Below are positions 1 to 8,751 of a stretch of 64,000 nucleotides of DNA, piece after piece. A program made the position numbers and the translations under genes. The stretch is from Desulfovibrio sp. (lineage in GTDB: Bacteria > Desulfobacterota > Desulfovibrionia > Desulfovibrionales > Desulfovibrionaceae): positions 43,846 through 107,845 of the forward strand of contig JAISLI010000050.1 of the NCBI GenBank assembly GCA_031291035.1. The letters are read 5' to 3'. The notes below the pieces were generated by a model that saw nothing but the letters and a program-made list of their open reading frames with translations, did no database searches and was not told where the DNA came from. Numbering within the stretch: position 1 is the first letter of the stretch; each line of letters starts with the position of its first letter.

Positions 1-710
1 ACCGCGATATCCAGCTGGCGCACGGCGCCCGCCGCGGCATTGCGGGGATTGGCGAAAATTTTCCGGCCGAGTTCTTCCTGGCGTTTGTTCAATTGCGCGA
101 AATCATGTTTATACAGTATCGCTTCACCCCGAACCGCCAGCGAGGCCGGAAACGGCCCTTCGCCGCGCAGGCGCGGGGGTACGGTTCTGATCGTCCGCAC
201 CGCCCGGGTGACCACCTCTCCGCGCGTGCCGTCACCCCTGGTGAGAGCTTCGGCCAGCACGCCGTTTTCAAAAACAATCTCCAGCGCCAGCCCGTCCAGT
301 TTGGGGTCGCACCAGAACGAGAGCGGGCGGCCGGGCAGGGCGCGCGCCATACGTTCGGCAAAGGCGCGCCATTCGGTTTTCGAAAACACTTTTTCCAGAC
401 CGTACATGCGGCTGCCGTGATCTTTTTTGGCGAGTCCTTCCAGCAGTCCGCCGCCCACGCGCAGCGTGGGTGAAGAGGGGCTGCGCAGATCCGGGTATTC
501 GCGCTCCAATGCCTCAAGTTCCCTGAACAGGGCGTCGTATTCATCATCGCTGATTTCCGGCGCGTCCAGAGTATGGTACAGATAGTTGTGCCGGTGCAGC
601 TCCGCGGCCAGCCATTCCATGCGCCGCCGATCCTTTTCGGCGTGCCCGGCCTGGAGTGACGGCCGGCGGGGCTGTTTCATGTACCGGGAAAATCGGTTTC
701 GGGATGACAT
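1..710 (-). CDS. ligA: NAD-dependent DNA ligase LigA, N-terminal part (cut by window edge)
   Basis: Seals nicks in duplex DNA using NAD+ in replication and repair. The frame is open from the window edge and so is missing from the ORF track. Translating it gives an N-terminal Ia-type helix pair followed by DAPEISDDEYDALF, then TLRVGG, then the adenylation motif PKLDGLALE with the catalytic Lys, and near the edge NPRNAAAGAVRQLD. All of these are LigA hallmarks. The start is either the ATG at 710, two bases after the uvrB stop, or the in-frame ATG at 680; neither has a clear ribosome binding site. The 710 start would fit translational coupling to uvrB. The OB, zinc-finger, HhH and BRCT domains lie outside the window. 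Confidence 0.93.
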   Translation of the reverse strand, partial: MSSRNRFSRYMKQPRRPSLQAGHAEKDRRRMEWLAAELHRHNYLYHTLDAPEISDDEYDALFRELEALEREYPDLRSPSSPTLRVGGGLLEGLAKKDHGSRMYGLEKVFSKTEWRAFAERMARALPGRPLSFWCDPKLDGLALEIVFENGVLAEALTRGDGTRGEVVTRAVRTIRTVPPRLRGEGPFPASLAVRGEAILYKHDFAQLNKRQEELGRKIFANPRNAAAGAVRQLDIA

Positions 711-712
711 GG

Positions 713-2743
713 CTATTCCGGCAAAGTGAGAAATTGTTGGCGCAGCATGCGTATTTTGTCGCGCAGTTCCGCCGCGTATTCAAATTCCAGGTCGCGCGCG
801 GCCAGACGCATTTCCTTTTCCAGTTTTTGTATGGCGGCCGCGGCCTCTTCCGCCGTTTTGGGCGCGACGTCCGCCGGTGTCGCCGTCTTGCGTCCGCGCT
901 TGCCGCCACGCGGGGGATCCTTTTCCGAGTACAGCGAATACAAGGGAGATTCAAGGCTTTTGCGGATGGTTCTGGGAATAATGTTGAACCGTTCATTGAA
1001 GGCCGACTGTTTCGTCCGGCGTCGGGTCGTCTCGTCAATGGCGGCTTTCATTGAAGGCGTCATCGCGTTCGCATAGAGGATAACCTGGCCGTTCACGTTG
1101 CGCGCGGCCCTGCCGAATGTCTGGATCAGGGAACCGGTGGAACGTAGAAAACCCTCCTTGTCCGCATCCAGGATGCAGACAAGGGAAACTTCTGGGATGT
1201 CAAGACCTTCGCGTAAAAGATTGATGCCCACAAGCACGTCGAAGTCCCCCAGGCGAAGGGCGCGGATGATCTGAATGCGCTCCAGCGTGTCAATGTCGGA
1301 ATGCAGGTATCTGGCCCTGATGCCCATATTGCAGCAATATTCCGTTAAATCCTCGGCCATGCGTTTTGTCAGCGTGGTTACCAGCACGCGCTCCCCGCGC
1401 GAAGTCCTGGCTCGGCATTCGCCCAGCAGGTTTTCCATTTGGCCTTTCACCGGGCGCACATCCACACGGGGGTCCAGCAGCCCCGTGGGGCGGATGATCT
1501 GCTCGGCGCCGCCGCCGCCGGCCACGTCGCGCTCATAGCGGCCGGGAGTGGCCGACACGTACACAGCCTGATTTGTCAGGGCGGAAAATTCCTCAAACCG
1601 CAGGGGGCGGTTGTCCAGCGCCGAGGGCAGGCGAAAACCGTAATCCACAAGCGTCTGCTTGCGGGACCGGTCTCCCTTGAACATGCCGCCTATCTGCGGC
1701 ACTGTAATGTGCGATTCATCCACAAAAAGCAGAAAGTCACGGGGGAAATAATTGAGAAGGCAGGATGGAGGCTCACCCGGCCTGCGCCCGTCCAGATGGC
1801 GGGTGTAGTTTTCGATGCCGTTGCAATAGCCGAGCTCCTCAATCATCTCCAGGTCAAGCCGGGTACGCTGCTCCAGCCGCTGGGCCTCCACAAGCCTGCC
1901 CTGTTCCCTGAACCAGGCCAGACGCGCTGCCAGTTCCTGACGGATATCGGCAGCGGCGCGCCTGAGATTGTCATGCGCCGAGACATAGTGGCTTGCCGGA
2001 AAGATGACGCTTTTGGCCGTCTCCGACAAAACCTCGCCGGTAATCGGGTCTATCTCGCGCATGGCCTCCAGCTCGTCGCCGAAAAATTCCAGGCGTAGCG
2101 CTCTTTCGTGGTGATACGCGGGTATGATTTCCAATACGTCTCCGCGCACACGGAAGGCGCCGCGGTGCAGATCATAGTCATTGCGTTCGTAATGCACTTC
2201 AACGAGACGGGCCATGAGGGAATCCATCGTCAAGCGCTGCCCCGTCTCGACGGGAATAACCATTTTGGCGTAGTATTCCGGCGACCCCAGGCCATAGATA
2301 CAGGATACGGAAGCCACGATGATCACGTCGCGCCGCGTCAGGAGGGCGTGCGTTGCCGCATGGCGCAGTTTTTCAATATTGTCGTTGATGGCGGAATCTT
2401 TTTCAATATAGGTGTCTGAAGCCGGAACGTAGGCTTCCGGCTGGTAGTAGTCGTAATAGCTCACGAAATATTCCACCGCATTGCGCGGAAACAGCTCGCG
2501 GAATTCGTTGTAAAGCTGCGCGGCCAGCGTTTTGTTGGGCGCGAGCACTAGGGAGGGGCGGTCGCAGCGGGCAATGACGTTGGCCATGGTGAAGGTTTTT
2601 CCGGAGCCGGTAACGCCCAGCAGCACCTGGGAGCGTACGCCCGCCCGCAGGTTGTCCGTCAGCGTCGCAATGGCCGCCGGCTGATCGCCGGTGGGGGTGT
2701 AATCCGTCTGAAGCTGAAAGAGAGCGGAGGAATCGTTTTTCAT
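713..2743 (-). CDS. uvrB: Excinuclease ABC subunit UvrB
   Basis: Damage-verifying helicase-like subunit of nucleotide excision repair, working with UvrA and UvrC. I chose the ATG at 2743 (676 aa, close to the usual 670) because the longer ORF start at 2845 reads through a dispersed repeat. Visible features are Walker [11 protein letters not shown], the damage-binding beta-hairpin region [16 protein letters not shown], helicase motifs such as DESHITVPQ and QTFGRAARN, and a C-terminal UVR (UvrC-binding) segment near [10 protein letters not shown]. It lies between prmC and ligA on the same strand and is probably cotranscribed with them. Confidence 0.97.
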   Translation of the reverse strand: MKNDSSALFQLQTDYTPTGDQPAAIATLTDNLRAGVRSQVLLGVTGSGKTFTMANVIARCDRPSLVLAPNKTLAAQLYNEFRELFPRNAVEYFVSYYDYYQPEAYVPASDTYIEKDSAINDNIEKLRHAATHALLTRRDVIIVASVSCIYGLGSPEYYAKMVIPVETGQRLTMDSLMARLVEVHYERNDYDLHRGAFRVRGDVLEIIPAYHHERALRLEFFGDELEAMREIDPITGEVLSETAKSVIFPASHYVSAHDNLRRAAADIRQELAARLAWFREQGRLVEAQRLEQRTRLDLEMIEELGYCNGIENYTRHLDGRRPGEPPSCLLNYFPRDFLLFVDESHITVPQIGGMFKGDRSRKQTLVDYGFRLPSALDNRPLRFEEFSALTNQAVYVSATPGRYERDVAGGGGAEQIIRPTGLLDPRVDVRPVKGQMENLLGECRARTSRGERVLVTTLTKRMAEDLTEYCCNMGIRARYLHSDIDTLERIQIIRALRLGDFDVLVGINLLREGLDIPEVSLVCILDADKEGFLRSTGSLIQTFGRAARNVNGQVILYANAMTPSMKAAIDETTRRRTKQSAFNERFNIIPRTIRKSLESPLYSLYSEKDPPRGGKRGRKTATPADVAPKTAEEAAAAIQKLEKEMRLAARDLEFEYAAELRDKIRMLRQQFLTLPE

Positions 2744-2785
2744 GTGCCGGTGAAAATCATAGGTATTCTCGCCGTTCTCCGCAAC

Positions 2786-2854
2786 AGCATTTTTGCCGGT
2801 TCCCCATCCCGCCGTAAAGCGCCGAAGGGAGCGTTTAAAAGGCAAAATGCTCTA
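2786..2854. repeat. Short MITE-like repeat between prmC and uvrB (copy F)
   Basis: About 70 bp bounded by imperfect inverted ends: GCAAAATGCTCTA at the right and AGCATTTTTGCC at the left. The internal block CCGTAAAGCGCCGAAGGGAGCG recurs at 48.49-48.51 kb. The 13-mer GCAAAATGCTCTA is also found exactly at the end of the IS630-type transposase remnant at 63.39 kb. The prmC stop codon TAG lies inside the repeat end, so the element has moved into or replaced the end of that gene. This was seen directly by comparing the copies; the transposon origin is inferred. Confidence 0.7.
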
Positions 2855-3712
2855 ATTGCTGTAGCCCTTCACGGCGCAGGTGCAGCGTTCCAGACCGGCT
2901 AGGTCACGAAATGTTTTTGCCTTGCGGAAAGAGCCGGCGCCGTCAAACAATGCGCGCGCGCGCGCGCCCTGTTCCGCGCCGTGTTCCACAAGCGCCAAGC
3001 CGTTTTTTTTGAGTGCGCGCGCGGCCAGACGGATGGCGGCTTCAAGATGGGCGGCGCCCTCAAGGGGAGAAAAGAGCGCTTCGTGCGGTTCGAAGCGCAG
3101 CACTTCAGCCATGACCCGCGCTGTTTCGGACTCCCCGATATAGGGAGGGTTGCTTACCACAAGATCGCAGGAGCATGATTGTAGCGGCGCACGGCGCATA
3201 TCTGCCTGAACATACGTGAGTTTTGAGGACGCTTCAAGTCTTCGGGCGTTGATTTTTGCGACTTCAAGCGCCTTTCCGGAAATGTCCAGGAGCATGCCGC
3301 GCCAGAGCCTGCGTTCCAAAACCAGGGTTATGCCGATGCATCCGGAGCCTGAGCCGACATCCACAAAAAACAGGCGGCGGGACTCCGGCAGAAGCGCAAG
3401 GGCCGTCTCAACCAGTAATTCCGTTTCGGGGCGCGGGATCAGGGTATCCGGGGTAACGTGAAAATTACGGCTGAAAAATTCTTTTTGACCGAGAATATAG
3501 GCCAGAGGCTCTCCGTTGATCCTGCGGAGAACCAGCTGGTTCAGCAGTGAAATCTGTTCCTCCGCCAACGCCCTGTCAACACCGGCGATACAATCCAGAG
3601 GGCTGATTTCAAGAAGGTGGCAAACCAGAAGCCTGGCGCACAGGAGCGGGCTGTCCACCCCGGCGGCGCCGAGTCGCCGTCCGGCTTCCGTTACATAACG
3701 GCGCAGACGCAT
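2852..3712 (-). CDS. prmC: Peptide chain release factor N5-glutamine methyltransferase PrmC
   Basis: Methylates the glutamine of the GGQ motif in release factors RF1 and RF2 using S-adenosylmethionine. The 286 aa protein has an N-terminal helical domain and a Rossmann methyltransferase domain. This carries VDVGSGSGCIGI (motif I) and the diagnostic NPPYIGES substrate-glutamine motif near residue 190. Its last codons and stop fall inside the repeat at 2786-2854, so the natural C-terminus (GYSN) may be slightly altered. It sits between the DUF3426 gene and uvrB on the same strand. Confidence 0.95.
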   Translation of the reverse strand: MRLRRYVTEAGRRLGAAGVDSPLLCARLLVCHLLEISPLDCIAGVDRALAEEQISLLNQLVLRRINGEPLAYILGQKEFFSRNFHVTPDTLIPRPETELLVETALALLPESRRLFFVDVGSGSGCIGITLVLERRLWRGMLLDISGKALEVAKINARRLEASSKLTYVQADMRRAPLQSCSCDLVVSNPPYIGESETARVMAEVLRFEPHEALFSPLEGAAHLEAAIRLAARALKKNGLALVEHGAEQGARARALFDGAGSFRKAKTFRDLAGLERCTCAVKGYSN

Positions 3713-3777
3713 CGCGGGCGAAAGCCGGGGTTGCGGCGGCGGACCTGAGCCTGCTCCATAAGCGTCAGACGGGCGGG

Positions 3778-4479
3778 CTATTTCCCCGATGCGTCGGCAT
3801 CCTGCGCATCGACAATGCGTACGCCGAACTCCGCCACGCCGGAGGGCGGATCGTAAAAAAGCGCCATGAAGGGGACTTCTTCGTCCCGCGGCACATTGAT
3901 GTTATTGGAGAGAATTTCTATTTTGTTGTTGAGGAACGACTCCATTTCCTTTTCGCTCAAAACCTGTAACTGAAAAAGCGAAAGCTGTGTGCCGGCCATC
4001 TGCTTTTTGACGGAAAGGGTATTCCTGTCCTTGTCGTAAATGGCGGCCTCCACGGCGATCAGGGCCTTGGGCCGGGAGGAACCGTTGACAACCTTTCCCT
4101 CGATTACCATAACCTTGCCGATTTTTTCATTGTCAACATAATATTGCCGCACATTGCGCATGGTCAACTCGGCGACTTTCTGCGCGATATCCTCCATTGG
4201 GGGCGTCGCCGGGTTTTGCCGGCCGTACCAGAAATATCCCAGAAGGCCGCCCGCAAGGCAAAGCGCAAGCAAAAGGGCGGCAAGCGCTGTCTTGCGGCCG
4301 TATTTTTTTTTGTCCCGGACCTTTTTTGCCGGATCCGACGGCTGTTCTAACGCCTTTGCGTCCGGCACCGAACAGGGAAAAACGGTTTTGCAGACGGAAC
4401 AGCGCAGCTTCGCGCCGTCCCGCGCGAGATCTTCAGGCAGATTGAATCTGCTGGCGCACTTGGGGCATTGAATTTCCAT
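3778..4479 (-). CDS. Zinc-ribbon membrane protein with DUF3426-type domain
   Basis: 233 aa. The N-terminus is an MJ0042-type zinc ribbon with two CxxC pairs (CPKC and CSVC) within the first 30 residues. It is followed by a charged linker, one membrane segment (TALAALLLALCLAGGLLGYFW) and a periplasmic domain with the look of DUF3426 proteins. The ATG at 4479 gives MEIQCPKC, the standard start of the family; the ORF-track start at 4509 lies inside hpt. The molecular role is unknown. The ribbon suggests a metal-dependent cytoplasmic head attached to an extracytoplasmic domain. Confidence 0.8.
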   Translation of the reverse strand: MEIQCPKCASRFNLPEDLARDGAKLRCSVCKTVFPCSVPDAKALEQPSDPAKKVRDKKKYGRKTALAALLLALCLAGGLLGYFWYGRQNPATPPMEDIAQKVAELTMRNVRQYYVDNEKIGKVMVIEGKVVNGSSRPKALIAVEAAIYDKDRNTLSVKKQMAGTQLSLFQLQVLSEKEMESFLNNKIEILSNNINVPRDEEVPFMALFYDPPSGVAEFGVRIVDAQDADASGK

Positions 4480-4487
4480 TGAATGTT

Positions 4488-5030
4488 TTACTCCGCTATA
4501 ATCTCGCAAACGGCCGGCAGGGAGCGCCAGCGTTCGGCATAGTCAAGTCCGTAACCTACCACGAAGCCTCTGTCCACATGAAAGGCGGCAAAGTCGATGC
4601 GCACCGCGACTTCCCGGCGTTCATGCTTGTCGATGAGCGCCGCCAGACGCAAGCTGCGCACATGACGCATGGCCAGTCTCTCCAGCAGGAAATTCATGCT
4701 CCGGCCGCTGTCCACTATATCTTCCACTATCAGCACGTGTTTGTCGTTCAGAGGAATGTCCGCGTCCTTGTTGATGACTACCCGCCCCCGGCTTGTGGAA
4801 CTGTTTCCGTAGCTGAAAAGACGTACGAAATCCACTTCGATGTTTTTGTTGCGCAGACAGCGCACCAGATCGCTGCAAAATATAAAGGCGCCTTTAAGAA
4901 CGCATAGTACCACAAGCGCCTCCTCACCATAAAGAGCATCAATCTCTTTTGCAAGTTCTTGCAGGCGCAGCGATATCTGATGTGGAGCGAAAAGTTCTCT
5001 CAATCCCGCCGCCCGCGGTGCGTCAGTCAC
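4488..5030 (-). CDS. hpt: Hypoxanthine phosphoribosyltransferase
   Basis: Purine salvage: converts hypoxanthine or guanine plus PRPP to IMP or GMP in the cytoplasm. 180 aa, the usual length. The PRPP-binding loop is VLIVEDIVDSGRSM, and the downstream FVVGYGLDYAERWRSLP segment is typical of HPRTs. The start is a GTG at 5030 with AAGGAG about eight bases upstream, overlapping the end of the GNAT gene. An ATG two bases upstream is out of frame. Confidence 0.95.
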   Translation of the reverse strand: MTDAPRAAGLRELFAPHQISLRLQELAKEIDALYGEEALVVLCVLKGAFIFCSDLVRCLRNKNIEVDFVRLFSYGNSSTSRGRVVINKDADIPLNDKHVLIVEDIVDSGRSMNFLLERLAMRHVRSLRLAALIDKHERREVAVRIDFAAFHVDRGFVVGYGLDYAERWRSLPAVCEIIAE

Positions 5031-5568
5031 ATTTTTTCTCCTTGCTTTGGCGGGATGCCGAAGTTGCGCCGGCGATGGACGCCATTGGCCTGTTTTTATT
5101 CCCGGAAATATCCAGCAATACGGCGATTTCGTCGCAGTCAGGGTACTTGGGGCAGTTCACGCAATCCGCCCAGATTTTTTGCGGCAGAACATTTTTTTCC
5201 ACCACGCTGAAACCAAGGTTGATAAAAAAGGCGTCCTGATACGTCAGGGCAAAAATTTTTTTCAAATGCAGTAATTCGCATTCGCCGACGCAGGCCTCCA
5301 CAAGGCGACGGCCCAAACCCTGACGCTGCAACTCGTCGCGCACAACCAGGGAACAGATTTCACCAAGGTCTTCCCATATTGGCGCCAGCGCGCAACAGGC
5401 GACGATGTCTCCTTCCGGCGATTCGGCCACAAAAAAGTTGCGAATGTGACTGTAAAGGTAGATGAGGGCGCGCGGCAGCAAAAGGCCCTGTTGGGCGGAA
5501 TACAGCAAAAGCGCGTGCATCGCCCTCACATCGTTCTGATGCGCCTTGCGTATGGTGCATTGCTTCAT
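5023..5568 (-). CDS. GNAT acetyltransferase, short ArgA-like (N-acetylglutamate synthase type)
   Basis: 181 aa single GNAT domain. The acetyl-CoA binding segment is RDELQRQGLGRRLVEACV. It is followed by FALTYQDAFFINLGF and a cysteine-containing tail, KIWADCVNCPKYPDCDEIA. That tail is characteristic of the short ArgA-like family that makes N-acetylglutamate for arginine biosynthesis. Substrate assignment comes from family resemblance only, and no arginine genes are adjacent. The gene overlaps hpt downstream and follows the tlpA-like gene by a few bases. Confidence 0.8.
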   Translation of the reverse strand: MKQCTIRKAHQNDVRAMHALLLYSAQQGLLLPRALIYLYSHIRNFFVAESPEGDIVACCALAPIWEDLGEICSLVVRDELQRQGLGRRLVEACVGECELLHLKKIFALTYQDAFFINLGFSVVEKNVLPQKIWADCVNCPKYPDCDEIAVLLDISGNKNRPMASIAGATSASRQSKEKKCD

Positions 5569-5573
5569 CGTAT

Positions 5574-6032
5574 TCAGTATTCAAGAAGTTTGTCGATAAC
5601 CATTCGCAATGTTGCGTTGTCAAGAATTCCCGGTTCTGAAATCATCAACAGGCCGTTTTTTGAATAAAAGGCGTTGTGCGGGATGCTGCTGACGCGGTAA
5701 GCTCCGGTTATGTCCCGGCCGGCCATGTATACCGGGTAGTTTACTCCCATATTTTTAATGAAGGATTCCACCTTGTCGGGATCTTCATCCACGGAAAGCC
5801 CGACAAATATGACGCCTTTGCCGGCATATTCGCGGACAGCGCGGGAGAGTTCGGGAATCTCCGCCCGGCAGGGGGGGCACCAGGTGGCAAAGAAATTGAT
5901 GGCGATCACCTTGCCCCTGTGTTTGTCCAGCATGTCCGAAAGGCTGTTCAGGTCAAGCCCGGTGGGAGGCAGGGCAAAGGCGGCGCAGGGCATGAGCAGG
6001 CTGAATATGAAAAACAGAAAACAATGTTTCAC
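5574..6032 (-). CDS. TlpA/ResA-like periplasmic thiol-disulfide protein
   Basis: 152 aa. The N-terminal signal sequence (FLFFIFSLLMPCAAFA) is followed by a thioredoxin fold with the active site ATWCPPCRAEIPEL, then VGLSVDEDPDKVESF and the cis-Pro region SSIPHNAF. It would reduce or exchange disulfides in the periplasm, for example in cytochrome maturation or redox homeostasis; the partner is not evident. The start is a GTG at 6032 preceded by GGAGAAG. It is linked to metH upstream and the GNAT gene downstream. Confidence 0.88.
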   Translation of the reverse strand: MKHCFLFFIFSLLMPCAAFALPPTGLDLNSLSDMLDKHRGKVIAINFFATWCPPCRAEIPELSRAVREYAGKGVIFVGLSVDEDPDKVESFIKNMGVNYPVYMAGRDITGAYRVSSIPHNAFYSKNGLLMISEPGILDNATLRMVIDKLLEY

Positions 6033-6051
6033 GGCGGCTTCTCCAATATAA

Positions 6052-8451
6052 TCATGCCCGCAAAAGATTCTTCGCGGCGCGCACGGCGCTCACCGCGTCG
6101 GCGGCGTAGGCGTCGGCGCCGATGGCTTCGGCAAAAGCCCGGGTGACGGCGGCTCCCCCCACCATGACGCTGATGGGCAAGGCGCGTTCCCTGACCAGAC
6201 GTATTGTGTCTTCCATACGCACCATGGTGGTTGTCATCAAGGCCGACAGCCCGATAATATGCGCATTGTGCCGTACCGCGCAAGATACAATGGTCTCGGC
6301 AGGCACGTCCTTGCCCGCGTCAATCACCTCAAACCCGTGGTTTCCAAGTAAAAGCGCCACAATGTTCTTGCCGATGTCATGGATATCTCCCTCCACTGTG
6401 GCCATAACCACGACAGGGCGGGATTTGGGGAGCCGCCGGCTTTCCAGAAGCGGTTTCAGATGCGCAAAGGCCGTCTGCATGGTTTCGGCGGAACGGATAA
6501 GCTGCGGCAAAAAATATTCGCGGCGCTCGTAGCGCGCGCCGACTTCCGTGATGGCCGGAAGCAGCGCGTCCTGCATCAGCCGGAAGGGTTCCGCCCCGCC
6601 GGCGATCTCGGTGTTGAGAAAATCCAGCACGTTTTCCTTGTCGCCGTTCAGCACCGCCTCATGGAGGTTCGCGCTCGCGTGCTGTTTGCCCGTACTCCCC
6701 GTCCGGCCGCCTTCATGTTTCCAGGCGGAGTAAGAACTGATAAAGGCGGCCGCGTCCTTGTCGTCCCCTTCAAGTACGGCAATGGCCTCCACCGCTTCCC
6801 GCACGCGCGGGGCGGAAGGATTGGCTATGCAGGAATTGAGTCCGGCTCCCGAGGCCAGCGACAGGAATGTGGCGTTGAGCAGATCCCGTGCCGGCAAACC
6901 GAAAGAAATGTTGGAGAGGCCGATTATCGTCGGCAGTCCTTCCCTGCGGCACCACCTTGCCATTTCCAGGCATTCCCTGCCCCCTTCAGATGCGGAGGAT
7001 ACGGTCAGGGCCAATATGTCAATCAGGATCAGGCGTCTGGGTATGCCAAGACTTTCAGCCCGCGCCATCAGTTCCCCGACGATGCGAATCCGCTCGACGG
7101 CCTTGCGCGGCAACTCCGCCCCTTTGAGCGGCAAAAGAATAAACGGGGCGCCGAAATTTTTGCACAGCGGCCCCAGTGTTTCCATGCGCCCCTGCTCTCC
7201 GCTGACAGAGTTGACAAGAAAGGAACCCGGACACCAGGGCAGCGCGGCGGCTATGGCGTCGGAATTCGAGGAATCCAGCGAAAGCGGGTGGGGCAAGCGC
7301 GCGGAAAGAAGGCGCGTCAGTTCCGGTAGAAGGCGCACTTCATCCGCCGGAGAAATGCCGACATTGACATCCAGAACGCGCGCGCCCGCGCCCGCCTGTT
7401 CATCCGCCAGATGCAGGGCCGTTGTGAAACAGTCTTCCCGAAGTTCTTGGGCCAGAATTTTTTTGCCCGTCGGATTGATGCGCTCTCCAATAATGACGAA
7501 GGGCTCGTCCGCGCCGATGCGCACCAGTTGCGAGCGGCTTGTCAGACTGACAGCGGCCCGCGGCGCCGTGGGGGCGCTGTCGCAACGCATGTCGCGCACA
7601 GCCGACGACAGGGCGGCCAGATGTTCCGGGCCGGCGCCGCAGCATCCGCCGAGCACGCGCGCGCCCTTCGCGGCGAAGAGCGCCGTTTTCCGCGCGAATT
7701 CCTCCGGCCCTAGGGGAAAAATTGTCTCGGCGCCGCGCAGTTCCGGCATGCCCGCATTGGGTTCGGCCAGAACGGGGCAGGAACAGACAGACAGCATTTC
7801 TTCAATGACGGTGAGCAGTTGCTCAGGCCCGACGCTGCAATTGGTGCCGACGACATCCACGCCCATATTCTGCATTGTCTCGGCAAAAACGGCGGGCGTG
7901 GTTCCGGTCAGACTCAGGTTTTGCTCAAAGGTCATGGAAACCATAACCGGCAGGCCGCATTCCCGCCGTGCCGCCATGACGGCGGCTTTGGCTTCCGCCA
8001 GGTCAAATTGGGTTTCAATGAAAATCAAATCCGCTCCGCCGGCGACAAGCCCCCTGATCTGCCGGGCAAAGGCCTCAAGGCACTCCTGCGGTTCAATTTC
8101 GCCCAAAGGTTTTATAAACTGTCCCGTGGGACCCACATTTCCGGCGACAAAGCAGGGCCTTCCGATTTCGCGTCCCGACCGGCGCGCCATCTCGACCAGC
8201 TTTTTGTTGATTGAGAACACGTCCGCGTTTTTCGGCAGCTTGCGGGGATTGCCCCCAAAAGTGCAGGAGGTTATAATATCCGCTCCGGCATTCAGATAGG
8301 CCTTGTGAATCGTTCGCAGCAAATCCGGATTTTCAATGCAGAACAGTTCAGGATGCACGCCGGCCGGCATCCCCGCCTTTTGCAGCATGGTGCCCATTGC
8401 GCCGTCAAGCAGAAGGATTCGTCCCGATGAAAGCGCCTGTCTGAATGTCAT
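6052..8451 (-). CDS. metH: Cobalamin-dependent methionine synthase, short form without reactivation domain
   Basis: Transfers a methyl group from methyl-tetrahydrofolate via cobalamin to homocysteine. The 799 aa contain a homocysteine methyltransferase barrel (DGAMGTMLQKAG at the start, zinc ligands in GTNCSVG and GGCCGAG). Next is a pterin-binding barrel (FVIIGERINPTGKK near residue 320), then the B12 cap and Rossmann domains with the DxHxxG motif in EGDIHDIGKN near residue 685. The protein ends right after the B12 domain. The AdoMet-binding reactivation domain of E. coli MetH (about 1227 aa) is therefore missing. metF lies 42 kb away in this window. Confidence 0.93.
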   Translation of the reverse strand: MTFRQALSSGRILLLDGAMGTMLQKAGMPAGVHPELFCIENPDLLRTIHKAYLNAGADIITSCTFGGNPRKLPKNADVFSINKKLVEMARRSGREIGRPCFVAGNVGPTGQFIKPLGEIEPQECLEAFARQIRGLVAGGADLIFIETQFDLAEAKAAVMAARRECGLPVMVSMTFEQNLSLTGTTPAVFAETMQNMGVDVVGTNCSVGPEQLLTVIEEMLSVCSCPVLAEPNAGMPELRGAETIFPLGPEEFARKTALFAAKGARVLGGCCGAGPEHLAALSSAVRDMRCDSAPTAPRAAVSLTSRSQLVRIGADEPFVIIGERINPTGKKILAQELREDCFTTALHLADEQAGAGARVLDVNVGISPADEVRLLPELTRLLSARLPHPLSLDSSNSDAIAAALPWCPGSFLVNSVSGEQGRMETLGPLCKNFGAPFILLPLKGAELPRKAVERIRIVGELMARAESLGIPRRLILIDILALTVSSASEGGRECLEMARWCRREGLPTIIGLSNISFGLPARDLLNATFLSLASGAGLNSCIANPSAPRVREAVEAIAVLEGDDKDAAAFISSYSAWKHEGGRTGSTGKQHASANLHEAVLNGDKENVLDFLNTEIAGGAEPFRLMQDALLPAITEVGARYERREYFLPQLIRSAETMQTAFAHLKPLLESRRLPKSRPVVVMATVEGDIHDIGKNIVALLLGNHGFEVIDAGKDVPAETIVSCAVRHNAHIIGLSALMTTTMVRMEDTIRLVRERALPISVMVGGAAVTRAFAEAIGADAYAADAVSAVRAAKNLLRA

Positions 8452-8503
8452 GGGTTTTTCCTGCGGCGTAATGGAAACAGTTTCCTGTTATTGCTGAAAA
8501 GCA

Positions 8504-8532
8504 TTGAAAAAAATAGGTTAAAACGATATGAT
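8504..8532 (+). promoter_or_regulatory. Sigma-70-type promoter upstream of rpoH
   Basis: TTGAAA, a 17 bp spacer, then TATGAT, in an AT-rich stretch of the metH/rpoH intergenic region. It points toward the sigma-factor gene and predicts a leader of roughly 210 nt. Confidence 0.6.
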
Positions 8533-8751
8533 GTCATGTGCTGTTTTTTTCGGATCAAAACCTGATTAGGCTAATTATATCCGATTATTATATTTATACA
8601 ACAGTTGGTGATTCAGGGTTTGCCTCCGGCGCGCGAAGCCGCCGGCTTCGCGAGAAACGGGGCGGCCCTGCCGCCGCCGCGAATCGACAAACGCCGCGAT
8701 ACGCTGAATTGAAATCATGATGTTCGGATACGACTGCCCTGGTGCGCAAGT
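8533..8751 (+). promoter_or_regulatory. Long 5' leader of rpoH with GC-rich hairpin
   Basis: About 215 nt separate the predicted transcription start from the rpoH ATG, with no ORF of note. At 8632-8652 there is a perfect stem CGCGAAGCC/GGCTTCGCG with a 3 nt loop and no following T-run, so it is not a terminator. A second GC-rich block lies just before the gene. The rpoH start codon has no good Shine-Dalgarno sequence. A structured leader controlling translation is plausible but unproven. Confidence 0.35.

Noticed and set aside
6758-8299. 513 aa ORF on the plus strand opposite metH
   Set aside because: Ser/Arg-rich shadow typical of GC-rich antisense frames.
8452-8751. Cobalamin or SAM riboswitch upstream of metH
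   Set aside because: I looked for a B12-box-like or SAM-type core on the minus strand and found none.
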